64,000 nt of DNA from Deefgea rivuli DSM 18356 (GTDB taxonomy: Bacteria > Pseudomonadota > Gammaproteobacteria > Burkholderiales > Chitinibacteraceae), in contig NZ_KK211081.1 of assembly GCF_000620145.1 (NCBI RefSeq), forward strand, positions 248,001 to 312,000. The letters are read 5' to 3'. The translations under genes and the position numbers were made by a program. Position 1 is the first letter of the stretch. Each line of letters opens with the position of its first letter. Positions 39,166 to 47,904 of the stretch are shown one piece after another. The notes below the pieces were generated by a model. It was not told where the DNA came from. It did not search any database and worked only from the letters and a program-made list of their open reading frames with translations.

Positions 39166-40100
39166 ACGTACAACACAAGGCCACATTACAAAAACTCGGC
39201 CCTTTTTTGGCGCTCTTAGTTTTGGCGACCGGCCTCGCCATTACCAGTCCTGACTTTTTAACGATGGGCAATTTACTGAATGTGTTCCGCCAAGTCTCCA
39301 TCAACGCGCTGATTGCGTTTGGTATGACTTTGGTGATTTTACTCGGTGGCATTGATTTGTCGGTCGGCTCGATTTTAGCGCTGTCATCGGTACTCACCGC
39401 GCTGATGCTCAGCCACGGCATTGACCCGATTGTTGCTACCAGCGTTGGCGTTTTAGCTGGCGCTGGAATGGGAATGCTCAATGGCTTGGTGATTAGTAAG
39501 GGCAAGGTCGCACCGTTTATTGCGACACTGGGCATGATGACGATTTTGCGCGGCTTAGCCTTAGTATTTTCCGAAGGCCGCCCGATTACTGGCTTAAATA
39601 GCGATTTTTTCGCCATGCTCGGCGGTGGCTATGTGGCCGGAATCATCCCCGTTCCCGTCATTATTATGCTGGTGATGTTTGGCGTGTTCTGGTTCGTGCT
39701 GAAAAAAACCGTATTTGGTCGCCATGTGTATGCAGTCGGTGGCAATGAAGAAGCCTCTCGGCTTTCTGGCATCAATACCGACAGCATCAAAATCTGGGTG
39801 TACACGCTATCGGGCGCAATGGCTGCCACCGCCGGGATGATTTTGACCTCACGTTTGAATTCAGCACAACCGACTGCCGGTACCGGCTATGAACTTGATG
39901 CGATTGCAGCAGTTGTACTCGGTGGTACGAGCTTGACGGGTGGCCGAGGCTGGATTTTCGGTACCTTGGTCGGCGCGCTCTTGATCGGGATTTTAAACAA
40001 CGGCCTGAACCTGCTCGGCGTATCGTCGTTTTACCAACAAGTCATCAAAGGCGTCGTCATCTTGCTGGCCGTGCTGCTGGATCGGGCGAATAAAAAATAA
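39162..40100 (+). CDS. rbsC: Ribose ABC transporter permease
   Basis: A 312-residue BPD_transp_2 permease with about eight to ten membrane segments, containing GMTLVILLGGIDLSVGSILALSSV, GLVISKGKVAPFIATLGMMTILRG, the EAA-like SGINTDSIKIWVYTLSG, and AVVLGGTSLTGGRGWIFGTLVGALLIG. It pairs with RbsA. The next operon gene, rbsB, lies 427 bp further on, beyond an intergenic repeat. Confidence 0.95.
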   Translation: MNVQHKATLQKLGPFLALLVLATGLAITSPDFLTMGNLLNVFRQVSINALIAFGMTLVILLGGIDLSVGSILALSSVLTALMLSHGIDPIVATSVGVLAGAGMGMLNGLVISKGKVAPFIATLGMMTILRGLALVFSEGRPITGLNSDFFAMLGGGYVAGIIPVPVIIMLVMFGVFWFVLKKTVFGRHVYAVGGNEEASRLSGINTDSIKIWVYTLSGAMAATAGMILTSRLNSAQPTAGTGYELDAIAAVVLGGTSLTGGRGWIFGTLVGALLIGILNNGLNLLGVSSFYQQVIKGVVILLAVLLDRANKK

Positions 40101-40183
40101 TGGGCATGTTCAGATTTAGTGTTGATGAAAAAGTCACCTCACTTAAGATGAACACGTCAATTTTCTACTCACCATGGTCGCGC

Positions 40184-40400
40184 TCATGCCGCGCGGCACT
40201 TACTTTTCTTGAACGGCCAAGAAAAGTAAGCAAAAGAAAGCCGCCCTAGTATCTGCGTCCGGCTACGCCGGATTCCCTCGCTGCGGACAATCGGCAAGGC
40301 GGCGGGCTTTAACAAAACAGAGCCCGCCGAAAGCCCCTTGCCGCTTGTTCCTCGCTCGGCGCGATACAAGGGATTTCATGCAGCTCAACCATTGCGGCAC
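40184..40400. repeat. Intergenic repeat element between rbsC and rbsB
   Basis: The 40101-40527 gap holds a compact, GC-richer element with an 11-bp perfect inverted repeat, TTACTTTTCTT-N8-AAGAAAAGTAA (40200-40229), then CAAAAGAAAGCCGCCC and several further complementary blocks (GGCGGGCTTT against AAAGCCCGCC-like arms). This AAGAAAAGTAAGCAAAAGAAAG sort of sequence recurs in intergenic regions of many proteobacteria (from memory, not searched). A 61-codon frame inside it on the minus strand is not convincing. The remainder, 40401-40527, is AT-rich and may carry a separate rbsB promoter. Confidence 0.6.
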
Positions 40401-40527
40401 GGCATCAACACCAAACCTAAAAATGGCAAAAATAATAGATGTATTTATCTGTAGCTCTTTATTTGTAGTAGATAGACGTCAATACCCAGTAGTTTCTCTT
40501 TATGTCTTTATTTGATTGGAGTCAAAC

Positions 40528-41463
40528 ATGAAACGCATTCTTTCACCTCTTTTGGTCGGCCTCTTAGCAACTGGCCTCATCGCCTGCTCAAAACAAGGCC
40601 CTGATACCCAAGCCGCCAGTGAACCGGCCGCCGCCGCAGCGGGCGCACCGCTGAGTATTGGTTTGGCGATTTCAACACAAAACAATCCTTTCTTTGTCGC
40701 ATTGCGTGATGGCGCCGATGCTGAAGCGAAAGCACAAGGCGTGACCTTAATTACGGTCGATGCGCAGGATGATTCAGCAAAGCAAATCTCGAATATCGAA
40801 GATTTGATCCAGAAAAAAGTCCAAGTAATTTTGATTAATCCAGCCGATTCGGATGCGGTGGCTGGTGTCGTGAAAGAAGCGCTGAAAGCGGGGATTAAAG
40901 TTGTCTCACTGGATCGCAGCGTAAACGGCGCCGAAGTCAACGCGCACATTGCGTCGGACAATATCGCGGGTGGCAAAATGGCCGGTGAATTTTTGCTGGA
41001 AAAAATCGGCGGCAAAGGCAATATCGTAGAACTAGAAGGGATTCCAGGTTCATCGGCGGCACGTGAACGCGGCCAAGGCTTCCACTCTGTCATTGATGGC
41101 AAAGCGGATGTGAAATTGTCGGCTAAACAAGCGGCTGATTTTGACCGTGCGAAAGGCCTCTCTGTGATGGAAAACATCTTGCAAGGTAACAAAGACATCA
41201 AAGGCGTGTTTGCGCATAACGATGAAATGGCACTGGGCGCGTTCAAAGCCATTGAAGCTGCGGGTCTGAAAAACGTCGTTGTCGTCGGTTTTGATGCAAC
41301 GCCAGATGCAGTAAAAGCAGTTAAAGCCGGTCAATTGGCGGCGACAGTGCAACAAAAACCAGAGTTAATCGGTAAAATGGGCGTCGATGCTGCGATTAAA
41401 CTTAGCAAAGGCGAAGCAGTGGATAAATTTATCCCTGTACCGCTGGATCTCGTGAAGCAGTAA
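40528..41463 (+). CDS. rbsB: Ribose-binding protein, predicted lipoprotein
   Basis: A 311-residue periplasmic binding protein of the Peripla_BP_4 family: LSIGLAISTQNNPFFVALRDGADAEAK, DAQDDSAKQISNIEDLIQKKVQVILINPADSDAV, GNIVELEGIPGSSAARERGQGF, FAHNDEMALGAFKAIEAAG and VVGFDATPDAVKAVKAG. The start at 40528 follows TTGGAG. The signal peptide ends LLATGLIAC, a lipobox with cysteine 20, followed by an Ala-rich linker, so the protein is probably tethered to a membrane, unusual for a Gram-negative RbsB. It is separated from rbsC by a repeat element. Confidence 0.93.
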   Translation: MKRILSPLLVGLLATGLIACSKQGPDTQAASEPAAAAAGAPLSIGLAISTQNNPFFVALRDGADAEAKAQGVTLITVDAQDDSAKQISNIEDLIQKKVQVILINPADSDAVAGVVKEALKAGIKVVSLDRSVNGAEVNAHIASDNIAGGKMAGEFLLEKIGGKGNIVELEGIPGSSAARERGQGFHSVIDGKADVKLSAKQAADFDRAKGLSVMENILQGNKDIKGVFAHNDEMALGAFKAIEAAGLKNVVVVGFDATPDAVKAVKAGQLAATVQQKPELIGKMGVDAAIKLSKGEAVDKFIPVPLDLVKQ

Positions 41464-41602
41464 TGAATAGGGAGTGGGGAGTGGTATTTAAGTACTTTTA
41501 TCAAATGGTATTGCCATGCAAGCATTATTTATAAATGCCTATAAGCATATACCCAATAGATAATCCGCCCCACTCACTCCCTACTCTCAACGCCCAGATT
41601 CT

Positions 41603-42613
41603 ATGACCAACTACCAACGCCTCACTATCGTCGATATCGCCAAGCTGGCCGGAGTTTCAAAAACCACCGCCAGCATGGTGCTCAATGGCCGCGCCGCGCA
41701 ATATCGCATTGCCGCCAGTACAGTGGCGCGTGTGCAGCAAGTGGCGGCGGAACATCACTTTCAACCATCGGCATCGGCGCGATCATTGCGCTCGCGGCGC
41801 AGCGGTACATTGGGTTTGGTTGTACCTGAACTGAGCAATTTGGCACATGCTTTGCTGGCGCAATCGCTGGAAGCTTTATGCCGCGATGCGGGGTTTCAGC
41901 TATTTGTCGTGTGCAGCAACGATCAAACCGACACGGAAATTAAAGCCGTTGAGCAATTATTAGCGCGGCAAGTCGATGGCTTAATGCTGGTGCCCTGCTC
42001 CAATAATGCCAAGCTCTACACCAAATGGAGCAAGCGCTTGCCCTTGGTACTGGTCGATCGCCGCGTCATTGATAGCCCTTTGCCTTTTGTCGTGAGTAAT
42101 GCAACCGAGCAAGTGTTTACGCTGATCGCACAGACTTTAGCGCAAGGCGTGACTGAAATCGCCTATTTTGGCGGGCAAATGGACTTGTCACCGAGCGTAG
42201 ATCGACTCGCAGGTTTCCAGCGGGCATGGCAAGAACGAGGCTTGACCGCCAAACCACAGCTGATTTTCCACCGCGATTATCATCAGCAAAGTGGGTACGC
42301 GATGATGGCCGAATGTTTTACGCAACTCGGTCGCTATCCTGAAGCGGTCTTTGCCGCCTCGATTTCACTGCTCGAAGGCGTGCTGGCGTTTATGAATGAG
42401 CACGATCAATTCAAAACTGCGCCGCAATATTTGCTGAGCTTTGACGATCATCGTCTACTCGATTGCATGCCTCGCCCGATTAATACCGTCGTGCAAGACA
42501 GCGCACAATTGGCTGCGCAAAGTTTGGCGCGCATCATCGCGCTGCTGGCGGGCGAAGCGATTGAGTCGGCGTGGGTGCCTGCGCACATAAACTGGCGCGA
42601 CAGCTATTGCTGA
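41603..42613 (+). CDS. rbsR: LacI-family transcriptional regulator, probable RbsR
   Basis: A 336-residue LacI/GalR repressor. The N-terminal helix-turn-helix and hinge read TIVDIAKLAGVSKTTASMVLNGR and FQPSASARSLRSRRSGTLGLVVP; the hinge and first ligand domain are reminiscent of Cra/FruR. The effector domain follows (LFVVCSNDQTDTEIKAVEQLLARQVDGLMLVPCS). Its position directly after rbsB suggests ribose-responsive control of the operon, but the Cra-like sequence leaves open a phosphosugar effector. The gap before it holds an imperfect GGGAGTGGGGAGTGG / CCCACTCACTCCC inverted repeat. Confidence 0.82.
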   Translation: MTNYQRLTIVDIAKLAGVSKTTASMVLNGRAAQYRIAASTVARVQQVAAEHHFQPSASARSLRSRRSGTLGLVVPELSNLAHALLAQSLEALCRDAGFQLFVVCSNDQTDTEIKAVEQLLARQVDGLMLVPCSNNAKLYTKWSKRLPLVLVDRRVIDSPLPFVVSNATEQVFTLIAQTLAQGVTEIAYFGGQMDLSPSVDRLAGFQRAWQERGLTAKPQLIFHRDYHQQSGYAMMAECFTQLGRYPEAVFAASISLLEGVLAFMNEHDQFKTAPQYLLSFDDHRLLDCMPRPINTVVQDSAQLAAQSLARIIALLAGEAIESAWVPAHINWRDSYC

Positions 42614-42682
42614 TGGAAAAATACCTGTATAGTGTAGGGCTGTTCGTGAACCGCCTTTCCTTGTATTGGCCGTTACACGTAG

Positions 42683-42832
42683 GTAAATAAGTTGCTCAGC
42701 GCCTTATTTACAGCAAATTAGCCTATGTCCGGCATCTGATCGTTCGCAAGTTCGGCTATTCCCGCATAGATCACACTCCCGCTGCTTTGCGGGAGACTGC
42801 CGACAGCGCCCTTAATGGGATTCGCAGCGGCA
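42683..42832 (+). promoter_or_regulatory. Hairpin-rich leader of the IF-1 paralogue
   Basis: The 262-bp stretch between rbsR and infA has no gene but several strong stems: GTAAATAAG-N11-CTTATTTAC (42683-42711), CTCCCGC-N6-GCGGGAG (42776-42795) and a CTGCCG/CGGCAG pair (42797-42832). There is no T-run after the second stem, so it may be an untranslated leader or a rho-type end of rbsR. Which is unclear. Confidence 0.45.
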
Positions 42833-42875
42833 GGCTCCGTATTCAATTGCTTATGTGCAAGAACTGGAAAAGTAA

Positions 42876-43139
42876 ATGTCAAAAGAAGACGTTGTAGAAA
42901 TGGAAGGTGTAGTGGCCGAGGTTTACCCGGATACTCGCTTTCGTGTCACCCTCACTAACGGCATCGAAATCACTGCCTATGCTTCTGGCAAGATCCGTAA
43001 AAACCACATCCGCATTATCGCGGGTGACCGCGTAACGGTTGAAATGTCACCGTACGATTTGACCAAAGGCCGCGTGAGCTTCCGTCATAAAGACGACCGC
43101 CCTGCGCCAGCACGGAACAATCAATTCCGTCGTCGTTAA
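42876..43139 (+). CDS. infA: Translation initiation factor IF-1, long paralogue
   Basis: An 87-residue S1/OB-fold protein: [71 protein letters not shown]-1 binds the 30S A site during initiation. The usual protein is 72 residues; this one has an extra basic tail ([15 protein letters not shown]), as in the second IF-1 copy of many betaproteobacteria. It is not in a ribosomal-protein operon. A terminator follows at 43201. Confidence 0.93.
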   Translation: MSKEDVVEMEGVVAEVYPDTRFRVTLTNGIEITAYASGKIRKNHIRIIAGDRVTVEMSPYDLTKGRVSFRHKDDRPAPARNNQFRRR

Positions 43140-43200
43140 TACCCAAGGGTATATTGTCCTAGCCCTTATTAAATAAGATCTAGCGAGCAATACATCAATA

Positions 43201-43225
43201 ACGAGCCTTTAGGGCTCGTTTTTTT
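43201..43225 (+). terminator. infA terminator
   Basis: Stem ACGAGCC / GGCTCGT (43201-43219) followed by a run of seven T. Confidence 0.85.
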
Positions 43226-43267
43226 ATGACTATCAATTGCAAACTCAAATCAACAACAAACCAATTT

Positions 43268-43392
43268 ATCCACGAAAAACATGCCCCGCAGGAAATACCC
43301 TTGGGGTGCGAAATGCACGAAAAATGCCGAACACCGCAGACTTCTTCCCTACATCCATTCAGCGATAGCCTTGCTCGTGTTTTTTCGTGGAC
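43268..43392. repeat. CCACGAAA-type inverted repeat downstream of infA
   Basis: Arms ATCCACGAAAAACATG and CGTGTTTTTTCGTGGAC face each other across about 95 bp, with an internal copy of TGCACGAAAAATG. It resembles the 6785-6878 element. No gene is visible between infA and the ABC-F gene. Confidence 0.5.
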
Positions 43393-43465
43393 AACGTTTT
43401 TGACTTTTGAATAGGCTGCATAAACTCAGCGGAAGATGAGTAAGCAACTCGTTACCATAAAAAAA

Positions 43466-43492
43466 GCCCGATTACTCCAAGGAGAATCGGGC
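43466..43492. terminator. Terminator of the ABC-F gene
   Basis: Stem GCCCGATTxCTCC / GGAGAATCGGGC with A-rich and T-rich flanks; it works for the minus-strand gene ending at 43514. Confidence 0.8.
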
Positions 43493-43513
43493 GATTTTTT
43501 GGCTACGGCGTTT

Positions 43514-45121
43514 TTAAGTCGCTAAACCACGAGAATCAAGATATTCCTCATAGCCACCCAAAAAGTGATGGAAAGTACCATCGCCATTCAGTTCCAGAAT
43601 TTGCGTCGCCAATGACGATACAAACACGCGGTCATGCGATACGAAAATCAGCGTGCCTTTGTACAAGTCCAAAGCCATGTTGAGCGATTCGATCGATTCC
43701 ATATCCATGTGATTGGTTGGCTCGTCCATCAGCAATACATTCGGCGTTTGCAGAATCAACTTGCCATACAACATGCGGCCTTTTTCACCACCAGACAATA
43801 CTTTCACTGATTTTTTCACATCGTCGCCGCTAAATAGCAAACGACCGAGAATCCCGCGAATCACTTGTTCTTCAACGCCAACCTCAGCCCACTGGCGCAT
43901 CCAATCGAACAAAGTCATGTCTTCAGCGAAATCTTCTTCGTGATCCTGCGCAAAATAACCAACATCGGCTTTTTCAGCCCATTTCACTGTACCTGCGTCG
44001 GGTTTGAGTACGCCAACCAGCAGCTTCATCAGCGTTGATTTACCCACGCCGTTACCACCAATCACCGCGAGACGATTACCGGCTTCAAAAATCAGGTTCA
44101 GGCTTTGGATCAGCGGCTTGTCGAATGATTTGGACAAATTAGTCAATTCGAACGCTTGGCGATGCAGCTTTTGTTTGTCATCCACATCAAAACGAATGTA
44201 TGGATTTTGACGGCTGGAAGGCTTCACTTCGACCATGCCATCTTTAATCTTATCAGCCAATTTCAAACGACTAGTCGCTTGACGGCTTTTCGATTTATTC
44301 GCCGCAAAGCGCTGCGCAAACGCTTGCAACTCAGCAACACGCTCTTTAGCTTTGCTGTTATCGGTCAAAGTGCGTTCGCGCGCTTGTGTAGACGCCAGCA
44401 TGTAATCGTCGTACGTGCCCGGATAAATACGGATTTCGCCGTAATCGACGTCGGCAATATGCGTGCAGACTTGATTCAAAAAGTGACGGTCATGGGAAAT
44501 GATAATCATCGTTGAATCGCGCTGATTCAGCGTGTCTTCCAACCATTGAATCGTATGAATATCCAAGTTATTGGTCGGCTCATCGAGCAGCAATACATCG
44601 GGATTAGAGAACAAAGCTTGCGCCAGCAATACGCGCAATTTCCAACCCGGTGCCACATCCGACATCGGGCCGTTGTGCAATTCAATCGGAATCCCTGCGC
44701 CCATCAGCAAAGCGCCAGCGCGGGCTTCGGCGGTGTAGCCGTCATATTCCGCTACTTTGCCTTCCAGCTCCGCCGCGTGCATATAATCGTCTTCGGTCGC
44801 TTCAAGGTTGGCGTAGATCGCATCGCGCTCATGAATCGCAGCCCACAATTCGCCATGGCCTTGCATCACTACGTCGATCACGCGTAAATCTTCAAATGCG
44901 AATTGATCTTGCTTTAATTTACCCAAGCGAATACCCGGATCAAGCGCCACGTTACCTGCAGTCGGCTCTAAATCGCCACCAAGGATTTTCATAAAGGTCG
45001 ATTTGCCGCAGCCATTGGCGCCGATCAAACCGTAGCGATTACCGTCGCCAAATTTCACAGATACTTTTTCAAACAGCGGCTTAGCGCCAAACTGCATGGT
45101 GATGCCATTCGAACTAATCAT
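43514..45121 (-). CDS. ABC-F ATPase, YbiT/EttC type
   Basis: A 535-residue cytoplasmic protein with two ABC domains and no membrane domain. First domain: [53 protein letters not shown]; linker: [33 protein letters not shown]; second domain: [32 protein letters not shown] and [22 protein letters not shown]. This order and wording closely match E. coli YbiT, a ribosome-associated translation factor. The frame extends upstream to 45286, but homology starts at the ATG at 45121. Single gene. Confidence 0.93.
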   Translation of the reverse strand: MISSNGITMQFGAKPLFEKVSVKFGDGNRYGLIGANGCGKSTFMKILGGDLEPTAGNVALDPGIRLGKLKQDQFAFEDLRVIDVVMQGHGELWAAIHERDAIYANLEATEDDYMHAAELEGKVAEYDGYTAEARAGALLMGAGIPIELHNGPMSDVAPGWKLRVLLAQALFSNPDVLLLDEPTNNLDIHTIQWLEDTLNQRDSTMIIISHDRHFLNQVCTHIADVDYGEIRIYPGTYDDYMLASTQARERTLTDNSKAKERVAELQAFAQRFAANKSKSRQATSRLKLADKIKDGMVEVKPSSRQNPYIRFDVDDKQKLHRQAFELTNLSKSFDKPLIQSLNLIFEAGNRLAVIGGNGVGKSTLMKLLVGVLKPDAGTVKWAEKADVGYFAQDHEEDFAEDMTLFDWMRQWAEVGVEEQVIRGILGRLLFSGDDVKKSVKVLSGGEKGRMLYGKLILQTPNVLLMDEPTNHMDMESIESLNMALDLYKGTLIFVSHDRVFVSSLATQILELNGDGTFHHFLGGYEEYLDSRGLAT

Positions 45122-45422
45122 TGTCTTTTTACGCTTTCTCGCCAGCACTGATGCCAGCAAGGTGTAAGATGTTGGGGTGCGCCTAAAGCCCGATTTCGAA
45201 CAATAGACATCAAAACGCGCTATTTTAACACAATGCCAAAGACTAAAAACGCCACTGAGGCGATCGGCGCTGAAGTCGATCAGCAAATGCGGCTGCCTTC
45301 ACAAAAAATGCAACGAATACAATCATTTAATGACAATTGCTTGCTCGAATATGGGGCAAGCGTTTATCTTTACTAGACAAAATATTTAAATAGCACTCGA
45401 CGTAGCTAGGAAAACCATCAAT
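45122..45422. other. Divergent promoter region
   Basis: About 300 bp between two divergent genes; it should hold both promoters. I see no gene and no distinctive operator. Confidence 0.4.
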
Positions 45423-46937
45423 ATGTTTGATTTCACCAGCCTCATTAGCGCCTTACTAGGTAAAAGCAAGAACGAAGGTGTCTACGATTTAAAATCGGCC
45501 ACCGTCATGATGCAAGAACTCCCAGAAAGCGACATCCTGCAAGCGCAAGTTGAAATCATCAAAGCCCTGCAACAAATCAACAGTAACCCTCGCACCAGTA
45601 TCAAAGAACGCTTTAAAACTATCCCTTATCTCGATGAAAAAGCCCGCAGTCTGCAAGATCATTTAGTCGCGATTTATCAAGGCAAAACGCTGGACGATGG
45701 CGCGACACCCAAACAAGTGCTGCCGACTTTATTGGCATTTTGGAATGAAATGGGCGATGGTTATCGCCTATGTATTAAGCAAGCCAGCCAAAATACACCA
45801 CGCGGCCTCGATAAAGAATTGCAACTGTTTACGCTACGCGGCTTGATGTATTTTTCTGAGCAAGCGCGCTGGGCTTATCTGCGTTACATGGAAATGGATA
45901 GCCGCACTTGGCGCAATCTAAATCGTTTGTATTTATTTGCCGAACAAAAAGGCTTTGCAACCCAACCTTTGCAGCCCTACCCCAACGCAGAAATCACCGA
46001 CATTCGCCGCGAATTTATGCAGCTCTTGATGTTAGCGCTGGCGGTACCGGAAAAACTTCAACCCGCGCAAATCGAATTGGTCACGCAATGGCTCAAACGC
46101 TGGGCCAGTCGTGTTGATCTAGAAAGCCAAATCAAACCGAATCGCCAACTGTTCGCAATCAATATTGCGGGCTCAACGCCACCTAAGCGCCTACGCCGCG
46201 ATATGGTCGGTGAAAATTGGCGCTATTGGTTTACCGAAACGCTGACCTTGCATATCAAAGAAACCATAGAAAAGCTGCAACAAGGTGAAGACCCTGTCGA
46301 TCTAGGCTTACCAGCAGAATCAAATCAAGCGGCAAATATTGATTTAATGCAGCACTTAATTAATCTTTGGTCACGCGATACGCCAGCACCCGTGCGCAAA
46401 GCTGAGCGCCATGCAACGCAAAAATCAATCAAGGTCACGCGCGGCTTGGATGATGTGATTGGCCATTTGCGCGGCGAAGCACCGACAGACACCCAATCGC
46501 GCTGGAGTATCGACAACGAAAGCACCACCGGCATTGGTGTAAATTACCAAACCAGCCGCGATGATGAATTACAAGTTGGCGAAATCGTTGGGCTGGATGG
46601 CGTGGGCATGAATCCGGTTTCGGTTGGCATCGTGCGCCGTATTACCAAAAAGCGCGACGGCCAAGTCAATGTCGGCATTGAAACCATTTCACAAACGCCG
46701 ATCATTGTTGAGCTAACGCCGCTACTGGGCAATCGAAGCTTCTTTGGCGTGTACTCACCGGAAAACACCTCGATCAATCAAAATCGCTTCTTGGTCGTGC
46801 CGCAGGCATTTTTTGCCGACAATCGAGAGTTCCGTTTAGCCGCACAAGGTAAGAGCTATCGCATCCGCCTCTCCCCTGCAATTGAACATACAGCAAACGC
46901 CTCACTGGCTAACTTTGCCGTTTTAGAAAAATTATAA
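45423..46937 (+). CDS. Conserved protein with C-terminal PilZ-like domain
   Basis: A 504-residue cytoplasmic protein. Residues 1-350 are helical and Gln/Leu-rich with no catalytic signature I recognise. From about residue 355 a PilZ-like region appears: WSIDNESTTGIGVNY fits the (D/N)xSxxG cyclic-di-GMP-binding motif, followed by beta-strand patterns LQVGEIVGLDG, PVSVGIVRRITKKRDGQVNVGIE. The preceding RxxxR arginine motif is not clear, so nucleotide binding is uncertain. It stands alone between an ABC-F gene and tRNA-Ser. It could link c-di-GMP to surface behaviour (inference only). Confidence 0.6.
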   Translation: MFDFTSLISALLGKSKNEGVYDLKSATVMMQELPESDILQAQVEIIKALQQINSNPRTSIKERFKTIPYLDEKARSLQDHLVAIYQGKTLDDGATPKQVLPTLLAFWNEMGDGYRLCIKQASQNTPRGLDKELQLFTLRGLMYFSEQARWAYLRYMEMDSRTWRNLNRLYLFAEQKGFATQPLQPYPNAEITDIRREFMQLLMLALAVPEKLQPAQIELVTQWLKRWASRVDLESQIKPNRQLFAINIAGSTPPKRLRRDMVGENWRYWFTETLTLHIKETIEKLQQGEDPVDLGLPAESNQAANIDLMQHLINLWSRDTPAPVRKAERHATQKSIKVTRGLDDVIGHLRGEAPTDTQSRWSIDNESTTGIGVNYQTSRDDELQVGEIVGLDGVGMNPVSVGIVRRITKKRDGQVNVGIETISQTPIIVELTPLLGNRSFFGVYSPENTSINQNRFLVVPQAFFADNREFRLAAQGKSYRIRLSPAIEHTANASLANFAVLEKL

Positions 46938-46954
46938 AAAATTTATTAAAAAAC

Positions 46955-46983
46955 GAGACAGGCGCGCAAATGCTTGCTATTAT
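46955..46983 (+). promoter_or_regulatory. Promoter of tRNA-Ser copy 1
   Basis: -35 GAGACA, 17-bp spacer, -10 TATTAT; the tRNA begins 20 nt downstream. The same layout occurs before copy 2. Confidence 0.65.
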
Positions 46984-47002
46984 GCGCACCAGTTCAAGAA
47001 AT

Positions 47003-47092
47003 GGAAGCGTGGCTGAGTGGTTTAAGGCAGCGGTCTTGAAAACCGTCGTGGATGTGAGTCCACCCAGAGTTCGAATCTCTGCGCTTCCGCCA
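47003..47092 (+). tRNA. tRNA-Ser (anticodon TGA), copy 1
   Basis: A 90-nt class II tRNA including encoded CCA. Acceptor arms GGAAGCG / CGCTTCC, anticodon loop CTTGAAA (anticodon TGA), a long variable arm around GGATGTGAGTCC, and T-loop GTTCGAATC. Every base matches the copy at 62960-63049. It marks the left border of the prophage island, and the adjacent integrase suggests that the 3' part is an attachment site. Confidence 0.97.
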
Positions 47093-47109
47093 AAAATTCG
47101 AATAAAAAC

Positions 47110-47143
47110 AAAGCCCTAGAGAAATCTAGGGCTTTGTTTTTTT
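47110..47143 (+). terminator. Terminator after tRNA-Ser copy 1
   Basis: Stem AAAGCCCTAGA / TCTAGGGCTTT with loop GAAA, then GTTTTTTT. Confidence 0.85.
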
Positions 47144-47224
47144 GTGCTTCTGAAAATATTCTGTTCCGCAAAAGTAAGTCAGTTCCGCAAAAGCTATTTT
47201 TCACCTAACAAACGGTGCCAAGTC

Positions 47225-47731
47225 ATGATGAATTTTCTTTTAAGAATATGGAAAGATCCAGTCTGGAGTAAGGTCATAGCCACCTGCATCGTTGCCGGTG
47301 CGATTTGGCTTTGGAGTACCCTTAATACCTCTTCTTTTATAAATACGCTCTTCTTTCTAAATACAACCTATCCAACCCCATTGTGGCTCCTAATTCTTCT
47401 AGGCGTATGTACTGTCGTATTAATTTTTCGACTAATAAGCAAAAAAAAGAAAGTTACTATAGTTCCTACCCCTCTTGTTTCTAACACTTCTGATATTTTT
47501 GCCATCTTAGACCATTGGTGGCCTAAAGCTGAAGGCCAAAATCCATCAGATGTAGCTGTAGTTTTTAGTGATCTTGAAAAAGAACTTAACCTTAAAACAG
47601 GAAGCGTTCAAATTTCAATTGAAGCTGTAGCTATAGCCAACTGCTACAAAAAGAGGTTTATTGGTAACAATAATGCAACATTTGAGTATGACTTCGACAA
47701 AGCTTTTTCCTCAAATGTAATCACATATTAA
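47225..47731 (+). CDS. Two-helix membrane protein of unknown function at island edge
   Basis: A 168-residue protein not recognised. Two membrane helices (about residues 14-32 and 52-70: VIATCIVAGAIWLW and LWLLILLGVCTVVLIFRLI) precede a basic stretch SKKKK and a soluble C-terminal domain of about 90 residues (IFAILDHWWPKAEGQNPSDV, VFSDLEKELNL, FEYDFDKAF). The start at ATG 47225 is chosen because the frame upstream enters the tRNA terminator. It lies between the tRNA and the integrase, on the opposite strand to the phage genes, a typical site for lysogeny-expressed accessory genes such as exclusion factors (inference). Confidence 0.55.
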   Translation: MMNFLLRIWKDPVWSKVIATCIVAGAIWLWSTLNTSSFINTLFFLNTTYPTPLWLLILLGVCTVVLIFRLISKKKKVTIVPTPLVSNTSDIFAILDHWWPKAEGQNPSDVAVVFSDLEKELNLKTGSVQISIEAVAIANCYKKRFIGNNNATFEYDFDKAFSSNVITY

Positions 47732-47789
47732 TCATCAATAATCTACTAAACAGACACGCATGACTGAATTTGAATGTCTTTATTCGTAA

Positions 47790-47835
47790 GCAAGCGGGGA
47801 AGTATTACAAACACGTTCCCCTCTACTCCCTTGCT
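47790..47835. other. Nested inverted repeat between accessory gene and integrase
   Basis: Inner arms GGGGAA / TTCCCC around AGTATTACAAACACG and outer arms GCAAG / CTTGC. It could terminate the convergent genes on both sides or be a phage signal such as a packaging hairpin. The sequence does not decide. Confidence 0.35.
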
Positions 47836-47904
47836 TTTAAGGCAATGCCAATCTAGTTGTATACAACTGCTTAATCATGGGTGGCTATTTAAAATAATGA
47901 CAAA

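Noticed and set aside
40184..40369. 61-codon frame on the minus strand between rbsC and rbsB
   Set aside because: Lies wholly in the intergenic repeat element; no domain or ribosome binding site.
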